Part shown: one piece after another, positions 40,002 to 51,237 of the stretch | Numbering within the stretch: position 1 is the first letter of the stretch | How the letters are laid out: each line of letters opens with the position of its first letter | The notes under the pieces: generated by a model | What the model saw: only the letters and a program-made list of their open reading frames with translations | Told to the model about the DNA's origin: nothing | The model's database searches: none | Made by a program: the position numbers and the translations under genes | NCBI GenBank assembly: GCA_946183915.1 | Contig: CAMHDJ010000002.1 | Span: 1-64,000, forward strand | Direction: 5' to 3' | Length of the DNA: 64,000 nt | Source: an uncultured Bacteroidales bacterium | GTDB lineage: Bacteria; Bacteroidota; Bacteroidia; Bacteroidales; P3

Positions 40002-41740
40002 TCCTTTTTTGTTCGATTTGGAGTTTTGTCCCATACTATAGTTGTTACATTCATCGTGAACATGTAGCGGTAGGTGGCGGTGCGGGCGCCTACCGATGCG
40101 GCGTCCATGCCGTTGTGCACCGGGTCGTAGGGGCGGCCGCAGTCTTTGATGGTCATCTGGATGCCGTCGTCCAACTCGGTGAGCGAGACATCGAGATATT
40201 TAAGCTGACTGCTTCTGCGCTCCCGGGCATTGTCGACGAGCATCTGGATGGTGGCTAACATCCTAGCGCTCACCTCGTCGCTCATCTCGCAGGTGTCGGC
40301 AAACAGATTCATCAACTTTTTCATCTCGTCATAATTGCGTTGTTCGTAATCCAACGAGCATTCGAACTTGATGCACGACGGCAGCTTGTCAACCAACGAG
40401 AACTTCGTATAGTACGGGTGCTTGCGGTGTTCCCAGTAGCCGTTGGCCAAGCTGGCCACAAGGATGGGCACACCGCCCGCAATCATTCCCAGCCACATGG
40501 CATCAGCGCTGACCTTCGAAAGGCCAAGCATGCCCAGATAGGCCAGGATGCCCATGGTGAACACCAGCACTATCTTGGCCGCCACATGACCCGCCAGCTG
40601 CAGCACAACGGTGACATACACCGACACCACGCAGAAACAGAAATAGTAGATGCCAAAGCAGGTGAACACCCTGCGTGCCAGGGCGATATCGATGCTTCCG
40701 CTGAGACCGAAGCACCACAGGAAAAGCTGTGGCACGGCCACCAGCAACAGCAGCAGCACGCCGTAGAACCCCACCACGATGCGGGCCGTGTTTTTCATGA
40801 TGCGCTGCAGCCCGTCGCTGTCGCCGCCGGCACGCATGTAGGTGATGTGCGAGATTCCGGCAATACAGAGTCCGACAACGACCGAGAAGGTGGCCGACTG
40901 TATCTGCAGGCACACATCGAAGAGCGTCAGCCCGTCATGTCCTGCCACCTTCAGCACCAGCGCGTTGCCCAGCAGCATAAAGGCGTTCACCACGATAAAG
41001 AACACGTTGAAGCCGAAGCCGTGCTTGAGGTTCTCGCCGAGGATGGCGCCGAGGTCGCCCTGCGGTCGCGCCAGTCTGCACTGGCTCTTGCCCTTGAGGA
41101 AAAAGGGCGCGATAAGTGCCAGGTTGATAAGCCCCGAAGTGACCGTGCCCCATGCCGCACCCCTGATGCCCATGCCGAGGACACCGATGAAAAGGATGTC
41201 GAACATCACATTGGCCGCACTGCCCGCAACCACGGCCCGGGTGGCCAGTTGCGGAAAGCCCTCCTGCGTGGCAAAGTCGTTGAACGTGTTGTTTAGCGGC
41301 AGGATGAGCAGGTAGATCACAATCACCTGCAGGTATTCGCGGGCATATGCTGCGCTCTCGGGCCTGCCGGTCAGCCCCAAGGCGATGCTGTCGAGGTTCG
41401 TCCAGATGCCCACCGCCGCCGCTACCGCCACCAGCACCGCCGAGGCGAAAGCCGCCGTGTAGATGCGGTTGGCCTTGTCGCGGTTGCCCTTGGCCAACTG
41501 ACCCGCCGCAAGCACCGAGCCGCCGCGTTCGCATATCATCGTCAGCACGCTCACCGCGTTGACCAAAGGCAGCGCCACACTCACCGCGATGAAGGCATCG
41601 TTGCCCAACAAGTTGCTCGAGAAGAGACCGTCGACCAGCGTAGCGACAAGCGGCGCCAGTGCCGTAAGCGTCACGCTCACCAGTGTTAGCCGATAAGACT
41701 TGTCAATAAGATAGCTGTTACGAAATTTGGTAATATTCAT
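39998..41740 (-). CDS. MATE-family transporter fused to an RsbW-like (HATPase_c) domain
   Basis: 580 aa. Residues 1 to about 440 form a MATE (MOP-superfamily) transporter with 12 predicted helices, beginning LVATLVDGLFSSNLLGNDAF and including the internal repeat near 235-430. After a short linker, residues 455-570 match an anti-sigma-factor/RsbW-type GHKL ATPase: helix MLATIQMLVDNARER with the N-box Asn504, and IKDCGRPYDP (531-540) as the G1 box, then YRYMFTMNVTTIVW. A drug/Na+ antiporter tied to a GHKL ATPase is not the usual 440-460-aa MATE layout; the ATPase could be a regulator or serine kinase. The stop codon lies in a REP-like palindrome. Confidence 0.85.
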   Translation of the reverse strand: MNITKFRNSYLIDKSYRLTLVSVTLTALAPLVATLVDGLFSSNLLGNDAFIAVSVALPLVNAVSVLTMICERGGSVLAAGQLAKGNRDKANRIYTAAFASAVLVAVAAAVGIWTNLDSIALGLTGRPESAAYAREYLQVIVIYLLILPLNNTFNDFATQEGFPQLATRAVVAGSAANVMFDILFIGVLGMGIRGAAWGTVTSGLINLALIAPFFLKGKSQCRLARPQGDLGAILGENLKHGFGFNVFFIVVNAFMLLGNALVLKVAGHDGLTLFDVCLQIQSATFSVVVGLCIAGISHITYMRAGGDSDGLQRIMKNTARIVVGFYGVLLLLLVAVPQLFLWCFGLSGSIDIALARRVFTCFGIYYFCFCVVSVYVTVVLQLAGHVAAKIVLVFTMGILAYLGMLGLSKVSADAMWLGMIAGGVPILVASLANGYWEHRKHPYYTKFSLVDKLPSCIKFECSLDYEQRNYDEMKKLMNLFADTCEMSDEVSARMLATIQMLVDNARERRSSQLKYLDVSLTELDDGIQMTIKDCGRPYDPVHNGMDAASVGARTATYRYMFTMNVTTIVWDKTPNRTKKE

Positions 41741-41796
41741 AATTGTTTCGGTTTCATTAAACTGTTTAATAGAGGTTTCATAGTGATGAGTTTTTG

Positions 41797-41829
41797 CAAA
41801 AATACAATTTTTAATCTAATCAACACAAA
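41797..41829 (-). promoter_or_regulatory. Promoter for the MATE fusion gene
   Basis: Minus strand TTTG (41826-41829), 21-nt spacer, TATTTTTG (41797-41804), 56 nt before the start codon. Confidence 0.65.
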
Positions 41830-41847
41830 TTAAGTAGATAGTCAAAA

Positions 41848-42051
41848 TTAAGCTGCATGCTTGAGCCATTTGCTCACGGTGTGCTGTTCCATCTCTGTCC
41901 TTTCGCCAACTTTCGCGGCGGACAGTCCCTCCGCTTTCAGGAGTATGGCCAAACACCTCATCCTGAAACAGTGTTTCTTTCCCAGACGGTATCCTCTTTC
42001 GAGTTCCATCCGCTGGGCTTCGTTTAGTTCTAATCGTCCTGCTTTTCTCAT
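41848..42051 (-). pseudogene. IS630-type transposase N-terminal remnant
   Basis: 67 aa: RLELNEAQRMELERGYRLGK, RMRCLAILLKAEGLSAAKVG and EQHTVSKWLKH make the N-terminal helix-turn-helix of IS630-family transposases. It stops at WLKHAA where full proteins run on to a second HTH and the DDE domain. No inverted repeats or DDE domain are visible nearby, so this is a decayed fragment. The preceding region is AT-rich. Confidence 0.7.
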
Positions 42052-42218
42052 ATCCAGTAAGGTTTGTATTGGAATAACGAGAATCGCTGCCTAATAGTAT
42101 TAATAGAAAACTATTATTATTATTTGAATTTAGTTTAACTTCCAATACCACTCAATTTAATATAGTATCGAAGCCAAAAAAATTCAAAATAAAATGACAG
42201 AAAAATGCTAAAACAGTT

Positions 42219-42518
42219 TTACCGATATGTATTTGGTGTTGTGAGGCCGCTGCAACCACTGAAGGCATAGTCGCCGATGGCGGTCACGGCATATTTGATG
42301 CCGTTGTGGGTCACCGTGTCGGGAATGGTCAAATCCCCAGATACGTAGCTGTAGTATGACACGCTAAAAGGATCGACTATACTTACACTATTATTGCCGA
42401 TGGTGTAGAAGAGCGTCTGCCCAGAGGGGGCAGTAGCGGAGAAATCGTAGGCCTGCACTGCCTGTGGGAGGCACAGCACCGACAGCAGGAGGACGAGAAG
42501 GGATACTTTGTGTTTCAT
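42219..42518 (-). pseudogene. Truncated BspA-like leucine-rich-repeat surface protein
   Basis: 99 aa from MKHKVSLLVLLLSVLCLPQA, a clear signal peptide. The mature part starts AYDFSATAPSGQTLFYTI and has the BspA/LRR_5 entry DLTIPDTVTHNGIKYAVTAI followed by one repeat (GDYAFSGCSGLT), then stops. Full relatives have many repeats, so it is a truncated gene. The longer upstream frame (to 42722) is rejected because it runs through a REP palindrome and lacks a signal at its N-terminus. Confidence 0.7.
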
Positions 42519-42671
42519 CTTGTCTATTGTATATTTGTTTATATTCTTTTGCCAACAGACATAAAAAAAAGCGCGGGTTAAGAACTCTTGCTTATCCCGC
42601 ATCTCAGGCTCTCGCATTGCCTTTTGGTATAGAATAAGCAATGCCGAAGCCCACGCATGCAACCGTATATG

Positions 42672-42697
42672 GCGGACGCGGCACGCCGCGTCCCTAC
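42672..42697 (-). repeat. REP-like palindrome, solo copy
   Basis: GCGGACGCGGCACGCCGCGT and the following CCCTAC give the same core as the array at 1-266, in inverse orientation. Confidence 0.9.
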
Positions 42698-42933
42698 GAT
42701 GCAACCAATGGACGTTGTACATTGCGCTATTGCGGAATCAAATAGAATTTGCGAGATTCATACGCCGCAGATAAACGCTGTTACACGTCTCTTTTAATAT
42801 GTCCTGCCGTTCCCGCCCGCAAGTCCCATCGCTCTCGAAGGGGCTTCGGCTGTGTGGGAAACGACGATGCAAAAGTACAAACTTTTTCCGACATGGCAAA
42901 ATAAAAATGCGGCGGCGCGGGGGCGGGACGGAC

Positions 42934-42957
42934 AATTAGATCGTGCACGATCTAATT
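42934..42957. repeat. 24-nt GTGCAC palindrome
   Basis: Exact match to the palindrome at 20566-20589, here alone and without the surrounding 266-bp repeat. Confidence 0.9.
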
Positions 42958-42980
42958 TGGGTCATGGCCGCCATCGCCCC

Positions 42981-43070
42981 GCGGCAACTCCGGGGATGGT
43001 CCGCCCGCGGGCGGACCATCCTCGGACCATCCTCGGACCATCCTCGGACATGACGCGGAGATGGTGCTGT
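42981..43070. repeat. Period-11 array, CCATCCTCGGA-like units
   Basis: Consecutive 11-nt units: three CCTCGGACCAT-type units, then CCTCGGACATG and ACGCGGAGATG. The last two match units of the arrays at 11528 and 48672. Confidence 0.85.
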
Positions 43071-43244
43071 GTTTGAGGGGGTTAGGGCGTGCGCACCGGG
43101 TGCGGTGGCACTAACAGCGGTGGTTGTCAGGCGGTTACGGCTGTTTGGGTGCCTGCGGCGGGTCCGGAGGGGGGCGGCGCGGAGGGGACGCGGCGGGGCG
43201 TCGGACGGGCAGGAAGAGGGGGGCGGAAGGGGGGTGGAAACGGT

Positions 43245-43268
43245 AATTAGATCGTGCACGATCTATTT
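43245..43268. repeat. 24-nt GTGCAC palindrome, one-base variant
   Basis: Left half is exact; the right half lacks one A, so the outer pairs are lost. Confidence 0.8.
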
Positions 43269-43439
43269 TTTCCGTCCGAAGCGCCGCCGACGCATGGGGG
43301 GCGAAAAACGGCGGAAATCGGTCCGGTGAGGGGCCTTCTGCGGGCGGTTCGGGCGGGGTGGGGGAGAATTTTTTTGGTTGTGTAAGCGGTTGGTTGTCAG
43401 TGTGTGTGTGGAAAAAGTGGGGCGGTGGGTGAAAAAAAA

Positions 43440-43471
43440 TTTGGCCAGTTCGGAAAAAGGTCGTACTTTTG
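43440..43471 (+). promoter_or_regulatory. Promoter of the tRNA-Ala genes
   Basis: TTTGG (43440-43444), about 19-nt spacer, TACTTTTG (43464-43471), 35 nt before the first tRNA. Confidence 0.75.
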
Positions 43472-43505
43472 CACCCGCTTTCGACAGAGGAAGTATAGCA
43501 AGAAT

Positions 43506-43579
<74 letters not shown>

Positions 43580-43623
43580 CACCAAGAGAGGGTCGCAGCG
43601 ACGGCCCTTTTTTAGTAAGAGGA

Positions 43624-43696
43624 GGGGTAGTAGCTCATCTGGTAGAGCATTTGGTTCGCAATCAAAAGGTAGTGGGTTCGAGTCCCATCTACTCCA
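43624..43696 (+). tRNA. tRNA-Ala (CGC)
   Basis: Acceptor GGGGTAG with CTACTCC, D-stem GCTC/GAGC, anticodon stem TTTGG/TCAAA with loop TTCGCAA (anticodon CGC at 43657-43659), T-arm GTGGG TTCGAGT CCCAT. G3-U70 supports alanine identity. CCA is not encoded. It reads GCG codons, common in this GC-rich genome. Confidence 0.9.
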
Positions 43697-43914
43697 CAAA
43701 AAAGGGAGAGCGCATTCGCGTTCTCCCTTTTTGCGTAGCAGATGGTCCAAAAGGTGCGGGTTGTCGGCAGAGCCGACGGTGCACCACGAGTCCCATCTAC
43801 TCCACAAAAAAGGGAGAGTGCATTCGCGCTCTCCCTTTTTGCGTAGCAGATGGTCCAAAAGGTGCGGGTTGTCGGCAGAGCCGACGGTGCGCCACGAGTC
43901 TCCATCTACTCCAC
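43679..43914 (+). repeat. 108-bp tandem duplication of tRNA 3' end plus terminator
   Basis: The segment starting at the tRNA T-loop (CGAGTCCCATCTACTCCAC) is repeated at 43787 and partly at 43895, with an exact 108-nt period. Each unit carries a terminator-like hairpin (first at about 43698-43732, AAAGGGAGA with its complement and a T-run) and a GTCGGCAGAGCCGAC hairpin. The extra 3' ends have no 5' half, so they are not tRNA genes. Confidence 0.9.
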
Positions 43915-43920
43915 ACGACG

Positions 43921-43952
43921 AAGAGATCCGCAACGGCGGGTCTCTTTTTTTA
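43921..43952 (+). terminator. Terminator after the duplicated segment
   Basis: AGAGATCCGC pairs with GCGGGTCTCT around a short loop, followed by a run of seven or more T. Confidence 0.8.
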
Positions 43953-43961
43953 TTTACTTGG

Positions 43962-44152
43962 TAACGGCGAATGACTCGAATTACTCGAAGCTACGCATTT
44001 TTTTTTAACGGCGAATTATGCGAATTACGCGAATGCTACGCAGGTTATGAGTAGCGAATTACTCGAAGCTACGCAGATTTTTTTTAACGGCGAATTATTT
44101 GAATGTTGCTAACTTGCGTAGCTTAGAGTAATTCGAGTAATTCGCCGTTAAA
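43962..44152. repeat. MITE-like element with inverted ends, copy 2
   Basis: Left end TAACGGCGAATGACTCGAAT continuing to GCTACGCA; right end (44115-44152) is the near-complement. Two more direct copies of the arm lie inside, each preceded by a T-run. Matches the element at 20663-20860. It ends 19 bp from the rsgA stop codon. Confidence 0.82.
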
Positions 44153-44170
44153 AATGTATGATTTGCCGTC

Positions 44171-45214
44171 TCAGTCGGTGGTCTCGATGTCGTCGAGGAT
44201 GGAGAGGTAGCTCTGGTAGCGGCTGGGGCTGATGCGGCCGTCGTCGAGGGCGGCGAGCACGGCGCAGCGGGGCTCGTGGCGGTGGGTGCAGTTGGCGAAG
44301 TGGCAGTCGTGGAGCACGGCCCGCATCTCGGGGAAGAAGTGGGAGAGCTCCTGGGCGCTGAAGTCGACCATGCCGAACTCTTTGATGCCGGGGGTGTCGA
44401 TGAGGTAAGTGGGTAGCGCTTGTTCGCGGGTGCTGTCCACTATCCACTGTCCACTGCCCACTTGCACGGGGAATATTTCGGCGAAGGTGGTGGTGTGGCG
44501 GCCTTTGAGGCTCCAGTCGGAGAGTTGTCCGACGCGGAGGTCGAGTCCCGGGCAGAGGGCGTTGAGGAGGGCGCTTTTGCCGACGCCGGAGTGGCCGCTG
44601 AAGAGGACGGTGCGGCCGGCGATGAGGTCGCGGAGGCTGTCGAGGCCGAGGCCGGTGAGGGCGGAGACTTCGAGGACGGGGTAGCCGACGGCGCGGTAGA
44701 GGCTGACGAGTTCCTGCTGGGCTTCGCGGAGCTCGGGGTCGACGAGGAGGTCGCTCTTGTTGAAGACGATGGCGGTGGGGATGTGGTAGGCTTCGGCGGT
44801 GACGAGGAGGCGGTCGATGAAGCCGGTGGAGGTGCGGGGCAGGCCGAGGGTGGCGACGATGCAGAGGCGGTCGATGTTGGCGGCGATGACGTGGGTCTGC
44901 TTGCTGAGTTTGGTGGCGCGGCGGACGATGTAGTTGCGGCGGTCGGCCACGTCGTGGATGACGCCGGTGCCGTCGGCCTGGCGTTCGAAGCTGACGCGGT
45001 CGCCGACGGCCACGGGGTTGGTCTGCTTGTTGCCGCGCAGGCGGTAATTTCCGCGCAGACGGCAGTCAACCGCTTGAGTGTTAAGTGTTAAGTGTTTAGT
45101 GTTTAGTTGATTATCGATGGGGTGCGTAGCCCCGCTGAACACTGAACACTGCTCACTGAACACTAGTACGCGGTACCAGCTGCCGGTGGTGCGTATGACG
45201 AGTCCTTCTTCCAT
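44171..45214 (-). CDS. rsgA: Ribosome small subunit-dependent GTPase A, with repeat insertions
   Basis: 347 aa from the ATG at 45214 (MEEGLVIRTTGSWYRVLV); upstream in-frame codons would run into or past the -7 box. RsgA is a late 30S maturation GTPase. OB-fold VAVGDRVSFE, NKSD (G4), P-loop SGHSGVGKSALLNAL, DTPGIKEFG (G3) and zinc ligands DCHFANCTHRHEPRC show the circular permutation typical of the family. Two insertions are encoded by heptamer arrays: about 35 residues after the first strand (FSEQCSVFSG, NTKHLTLNTQ) and about 12 residues (VGSGQWIVDST) just before G3. Both keep the frame and fall in loops. Confidence 0.93.
   Translation of the reverse strand: MEEGLVIRTTGSWYRVLVFSEQCSVFSGATHPIDNQLNTKHLTLNTQAVDCRLRGNYRLRGNKQTNPVAVGDRVSFERQADGTGVIHDVADRRNYIVRRATKLSKQTHVIAANIDRLCIVATLGLPRTSTGFIDRLLVTAEAYHIPTAIVFNKSDLLVDPELREAQQELVSLYRAVGYPVLEVSALTGLGLDSLRDLIAGRTVLFSGHSGVGKSALLNALCPGLDLRVGQLSDWSLKGRHTTTFAEIFPVQVGSGQWIVDSTREQALPTYLIDTPGIKEFGMVDFSAQELSHFFPEMRAVLHDCHFANCTHRHEPRCAVLAALDDGRISPSRYQSYLSILDDIETTD
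44434..44461 (-). repeat. Heptamer array inside rsgA (before G3)
   Basis: TGTCCAC, TATCCAC, TGTCCAC and TGCCCAC on the plus strand. Its complement is the GTGGACA/GTGGATA family of the intergenic arrays at 20615 and 56927. Confidence 0.85.
45075..45162 (-). repeat. Two heptamer arrays inside the rsgA 5' region
   Basis: 45075-45106 holds TAAGTGT/TTAGTGT units; 45135-45162 holds CTGAACA units, on the plus strand. Their units are related by complement (AGTGTTA versus TGAACAC). Both are translated in frame. Confidence 0.85.
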
Positions 45215-45233
45215 AGTCGGCATTTTCGGGCTG

Positions 45234-45241
45234 CAAAAGTA
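45234..45241 (-). promoter_or_regulatory. rsgA -7 box
   Basis: Minus strand TACTTTTG, 19 nt before the chosen start. The -33 element is weak. Confidence 0.5.
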
Positions 45242-45261
45242 CACATTTTTTCCGAACTTGG

Positions 45262-48621
<3,360 letters not shown>

Positions 48622-48671
48622 GGGGGCCGACACCCTCCGGGAAGAGTCCCCCCGGGCGAGGCGTCATGTCC

Positions 48672-48790
48672 GCCTCACCTCCGGGGATGGTCCGGGGATG
48701 GTCCGGGGATAGTCCGACCGCAGGCGGACATGACGCGGAGTTGAGGCGGACATGAGGCGGAGGTGATGCTGAGGTGAGAGCGCTCGGAGG
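48672..48790. repeat. Period-11 array, nine or more units
   Basis: GGTCCGGGGAT twice, AGTCCGACCGC, AGGCGGACATG, ACGCGGAGTTG, AGGCGGACATG, AGGCGGAGGTG, ATGCTGAGGTG and AGAGCGCTCGG follow one another without a phase break. The clearest example of the class in the window. Confidence 0.9.
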
Positions 48791-48833
48791 GGTGGCGATA
48801 ACGGATTGAATACCAACTAGTGACAACGACGAT

Positions 48834-51194
48834 ATGAACACAAAACAAATCCTCATGCTCTTGGCGGCGCTGCTCTCGCTGGCGGCGCGGGGGCAGTGCG
48901 ACCTGCCGTTGCCCTACACGACCGACCTGACCACGGGCTTCCAGCCGCCGGCAGACCCTCAGCAGGTGGTCTATCCGTGGGTCGAAGGGGTGAATATCGA
49001 GAACTGCTGGACGGGTTACCTCGACTATGGGGGTGATGCTGTTAGCCCTGGCCTCCCCGACTCCCGCTATTCGGCGCGTGGGCGGTTCGGCTATTGGTAT
49101 CCCCTCGACGACGGCACTCTGTGGCTGGAGGAGGCCGAGATTGCCGTCAAGGATACGCATCACAACGGCACGGCCATGCTCATCGCCCCGCGGTTCGTCG
49201 CCACGCCGGCGGCGATGCGGATGACGGTGAAGCTCCAACGTTGGGTCGGTGGAAGCTACACAGGGGATGACCTCTTTTGGGCGTATGTCGACGTGGGGTG
49301 GGTGACCGATGTGTTGCATCCCGGCGCGACGTTCCTCCAGACGGGTACGTTCGCCATCCAGAGCCAGCACCTGCTGGATACCGCCTGGTACGAGTATTGT
49401 CTGCCGGTGCCTGACGCTCCTCCTGCCGGCGGCCGTTTTGCCCTGCGGCTGCGCAGCAAGGCCAACGGTCCGGCGCCGAACCTGGTTCCAATCTATCATT
49501 TTCACTACGAGTTTATGTTCCGGAGGGTGGTGATGGACACGGCCGTGTGCCAGCCGCCCCTGTCGACGGACACGGTCTATGTCGGCGACACCGTCTGCCA
49601 GCACAGCCCCTACCAGGGGTACGGTCTTTTCCTGACGGCCGGCCAGACGGCCGATACCGGCACGCACTCCTTCGTGATGCACAGCTACGAATACCTCGCG
49701 CCCGACTCCTGCCTGTGCCATGTGAAGGTGCTGACGCTGACGGTGCTGCCGTCGGACATCACCTTCCGGCAGGACAGCATCTACCCCGGCGAGGCCTATA
49801 CCTTCGGCGGCCGCGAGCTGACGCTGGCGGGCACCTACGTCGACGACCGCGGGCCGAACGCCTACGGCTGTCCGCAACGGGACTCGCTGGTGCTCAGCAT
49901 CAGGCCCCTGCCGCCGATGCCCTGCGGCGCGGTGATCGAGACGGAGCGCACGGAGTTCTACCTCACGCAGCCGGCGGAGGTGCATCTGTGGACTGAGAGC
50001 GAGGGCACCCGCTACCGGTGGCAGGCCGACAGCCTGGCGGGCGACAGCACACAGCGCGACGCCTACGTGACGCTGCTGCCCGACAGCCAGCAGCGCGTGC
50101 GGCTCGAGGTGGAGCGCATCGACACGGTGAACCACATCTACCGCGGGGCGTCGGTGGACACCTCCTACTACGGCTTCTTCCAGCTGACGGTGCCCGTCGA
50201 GCCGCACACGCGCTATTTGCTCGAGGCGGCGGCCTCCGACCCGGTGGGGCTGACGGTTTACAACCAGACGCCGGCCGACCTGTCGTGGGCCGACAGCCTG
50301 CTGCGGGCCACCTTCTCCACCGGCCAGAACAGCACGGCGGAGCTGATCTTCCATGCCACGGTGCCGCTGCGCCTCTCGCAGCTCAGCCTGCGGCGCTACT
50401 GCCTTGCGGCCGACACGGTGCTCCTGGTGGCCCACAGCATACAGCCTGTGATTGTGGCCGAGGGGGCTGTCCTCTGCCTGGGCGACAGCCTGGTGCTGCG
50501 GGGCGAGCAGACCGACAGCTTCCAGTGGACCTCCACGCCGCCCGATGCCGCCCTCGACAGCCAGCAGGGCAGGGCGGAGGTGACGGTGAGCCCCGTCCGG
50601 ACCACCACCTACTACCTCCTCTGGCCGTCGGGCGAGGTGGCCGACAGCTTGACGGTGCAGGTGCTTCCGCCGCCGCAGATGATGGTGGTGGCCGACCGCG
50701 AGGCGGTGAACCTGGCCGACCCCGTGCTCACGCTCGAGGAGCAGTCGGCGGAGATCGTCCGCTCGCGCTGGACCTTCAGCGACGGCGACCGGGCCGAGGG
50801 GCGGCGGGCAAACCACCTTTTCGCCCTGGCCGACCGCGACAGTGTGTGGGTGCTGGCCGAGGGGTGCAGCGCCGAGGGCTGTTGCGCCGACACGCTGCTG
50901 CGCTTCGCCGTGGCCAACCTCTCGGCGTGGTTCCCCAACGTCTTCACCCCCGGTGCCGACGCCAACAACCGCTTCGGCATGGCGGCATCGGTGGAGGTGG
51001 TGGAATACGAGCTGCTGATCTACAACCGTCACGGCCTGCTGATCTACCACAGCGACGACCCCGCCGCCCCGTGGGACGGCCGGGGCCCCGACGGCAAGCC
51101 CTGCCAGCAGGAGGCCTACACCTACCTCTGCCACTACCGCCTGGCGGGCGACTACCCGCGTCACCAGGTGGGCACGGTGCTCCTGCTGCGGTGA
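48834..51194 (+). CDS. Secreted beta-rich protein with T9SS type B C-terminal domain
   Basis: 786 aa with signal peptide ending AARGQ. Regions of beta-sandwich type (including a PKD/Ig-like RSRWTFSDGDRAEGRRAN around 640-690) lead to a gliding-motility/T9SS type B domain in the last 85 residues: AWFPNVFTPGADANNRFGM, LLIYNRHGLLIYH, PWDGRGPDGKPCQQEAYTY. Same plan as the 972-aa protein at 11641. Probably a surface protein; substrate or partner unknown. Confidence 0.87.
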   Translation: MNTKQILMLLAALLSLAARGQCDLPLPYTTDLTTGFQPPADPQQVVYPWVEGVNIENCWTGYLDYGGDAVSPGLPDSRYSARGRFGYWYPLDDGTLWLEEAEIAVKDTHHNGTAMLIAPRFVATPAAMRMTVKLQRWVGGSYTGDDLFWAYVDVGWVTDVLHPGATFLQTGTFAIQSQHLLDTAWYEYCLPVPDAPPAGGRFALRLRSKANGPAPNLVPIYHFHYEFMFRRVVMDTAVCQPPLSTDTVYVGDTVCQHSPYQGYGLFLTAGQTADTGTHSFVMHSYEYLAPDSCLCHVKVLTLTVLPSDITFRQDSIYPGEAYTFGGRELTLAGTYVDDRGPNAYGCPQRDSLVLSIRPLPPMPCGAVIETERTEFYLTQPAEVHLWTESEGTRYRWQADSLAGDSTQRDAYVTLLPDSQQRVRLEVERIDTVNHIYRGASVDTSYYGFFQLTVPVEPHTRYLLEAAASDPVGLTVYNQTPADLSWADSLLRATFSTGQNSTAELIFHATVPLRLSQLSLRRYCLAADTVLLVAHSIQPVIVAEGAVLCLGDSLVLRGEQTDSFQWTSTPPDAALDSQQGRAEVTVSPVRTTTYYLLWPSGEVADSLTVQVLPPPQMMVVADREAVNLADPVLTLEEQSAEIVRSRWTFSDGDRAEGRRANHLFALADRDSVWVLAEGCSAEGCCADTLLRFAVANLSAWFPNVFTPGADANNRFGMAASVEVVEYELLIYNRHGLLIYHSDDPAAPWDGRGPDGKPCQQEAYTYLCHYRLAGDYPRHQVGTVLLLR

Positions 51195-51237
51195 AAAAGA
51201 GAAACCAATAAAAGAGAGATACAATATGACAGCTACA

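Larger units (their letters stand above)
42519..43439. other. Noncoding repeat-rich stretch before the tRNA-Ala genes
   Basis: No gene is visible. It contains a REP palindrome (42672-42697), two copies of the 24-nt GTGCAC palindrome and a period-11 array (42981-43070) between them. 43070-43240 is G-rich with no clear structure. Confidence 0.7.

Noticed and set aside
41816-42151. 111-aa minus-strand ORF over the IS630 remnant
   Set aside because: Overlapping frame without recognisable motifs; the HTH is in the frame of 41848-42051.
42519-42722. N-terminal extension of the BspA-like gene to 42722
   Set aside because: The extension runs through a REP palindrome (RRDAACRVRH) and the true signal peptide starts at 42518.
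43679-43914. CRISPR-like repeat array
   Set aside because: Only two full 108-bp units and one fragment, no short repeat/unique spacer pattern; it is a tandem duplication of a tRNA 3' end.
43787-43914. Additional tRNA genes
   Set aside because: Only the T-arm/acceptor 3' part is present; no D-arm, anticodon arm or 5' acceptor.
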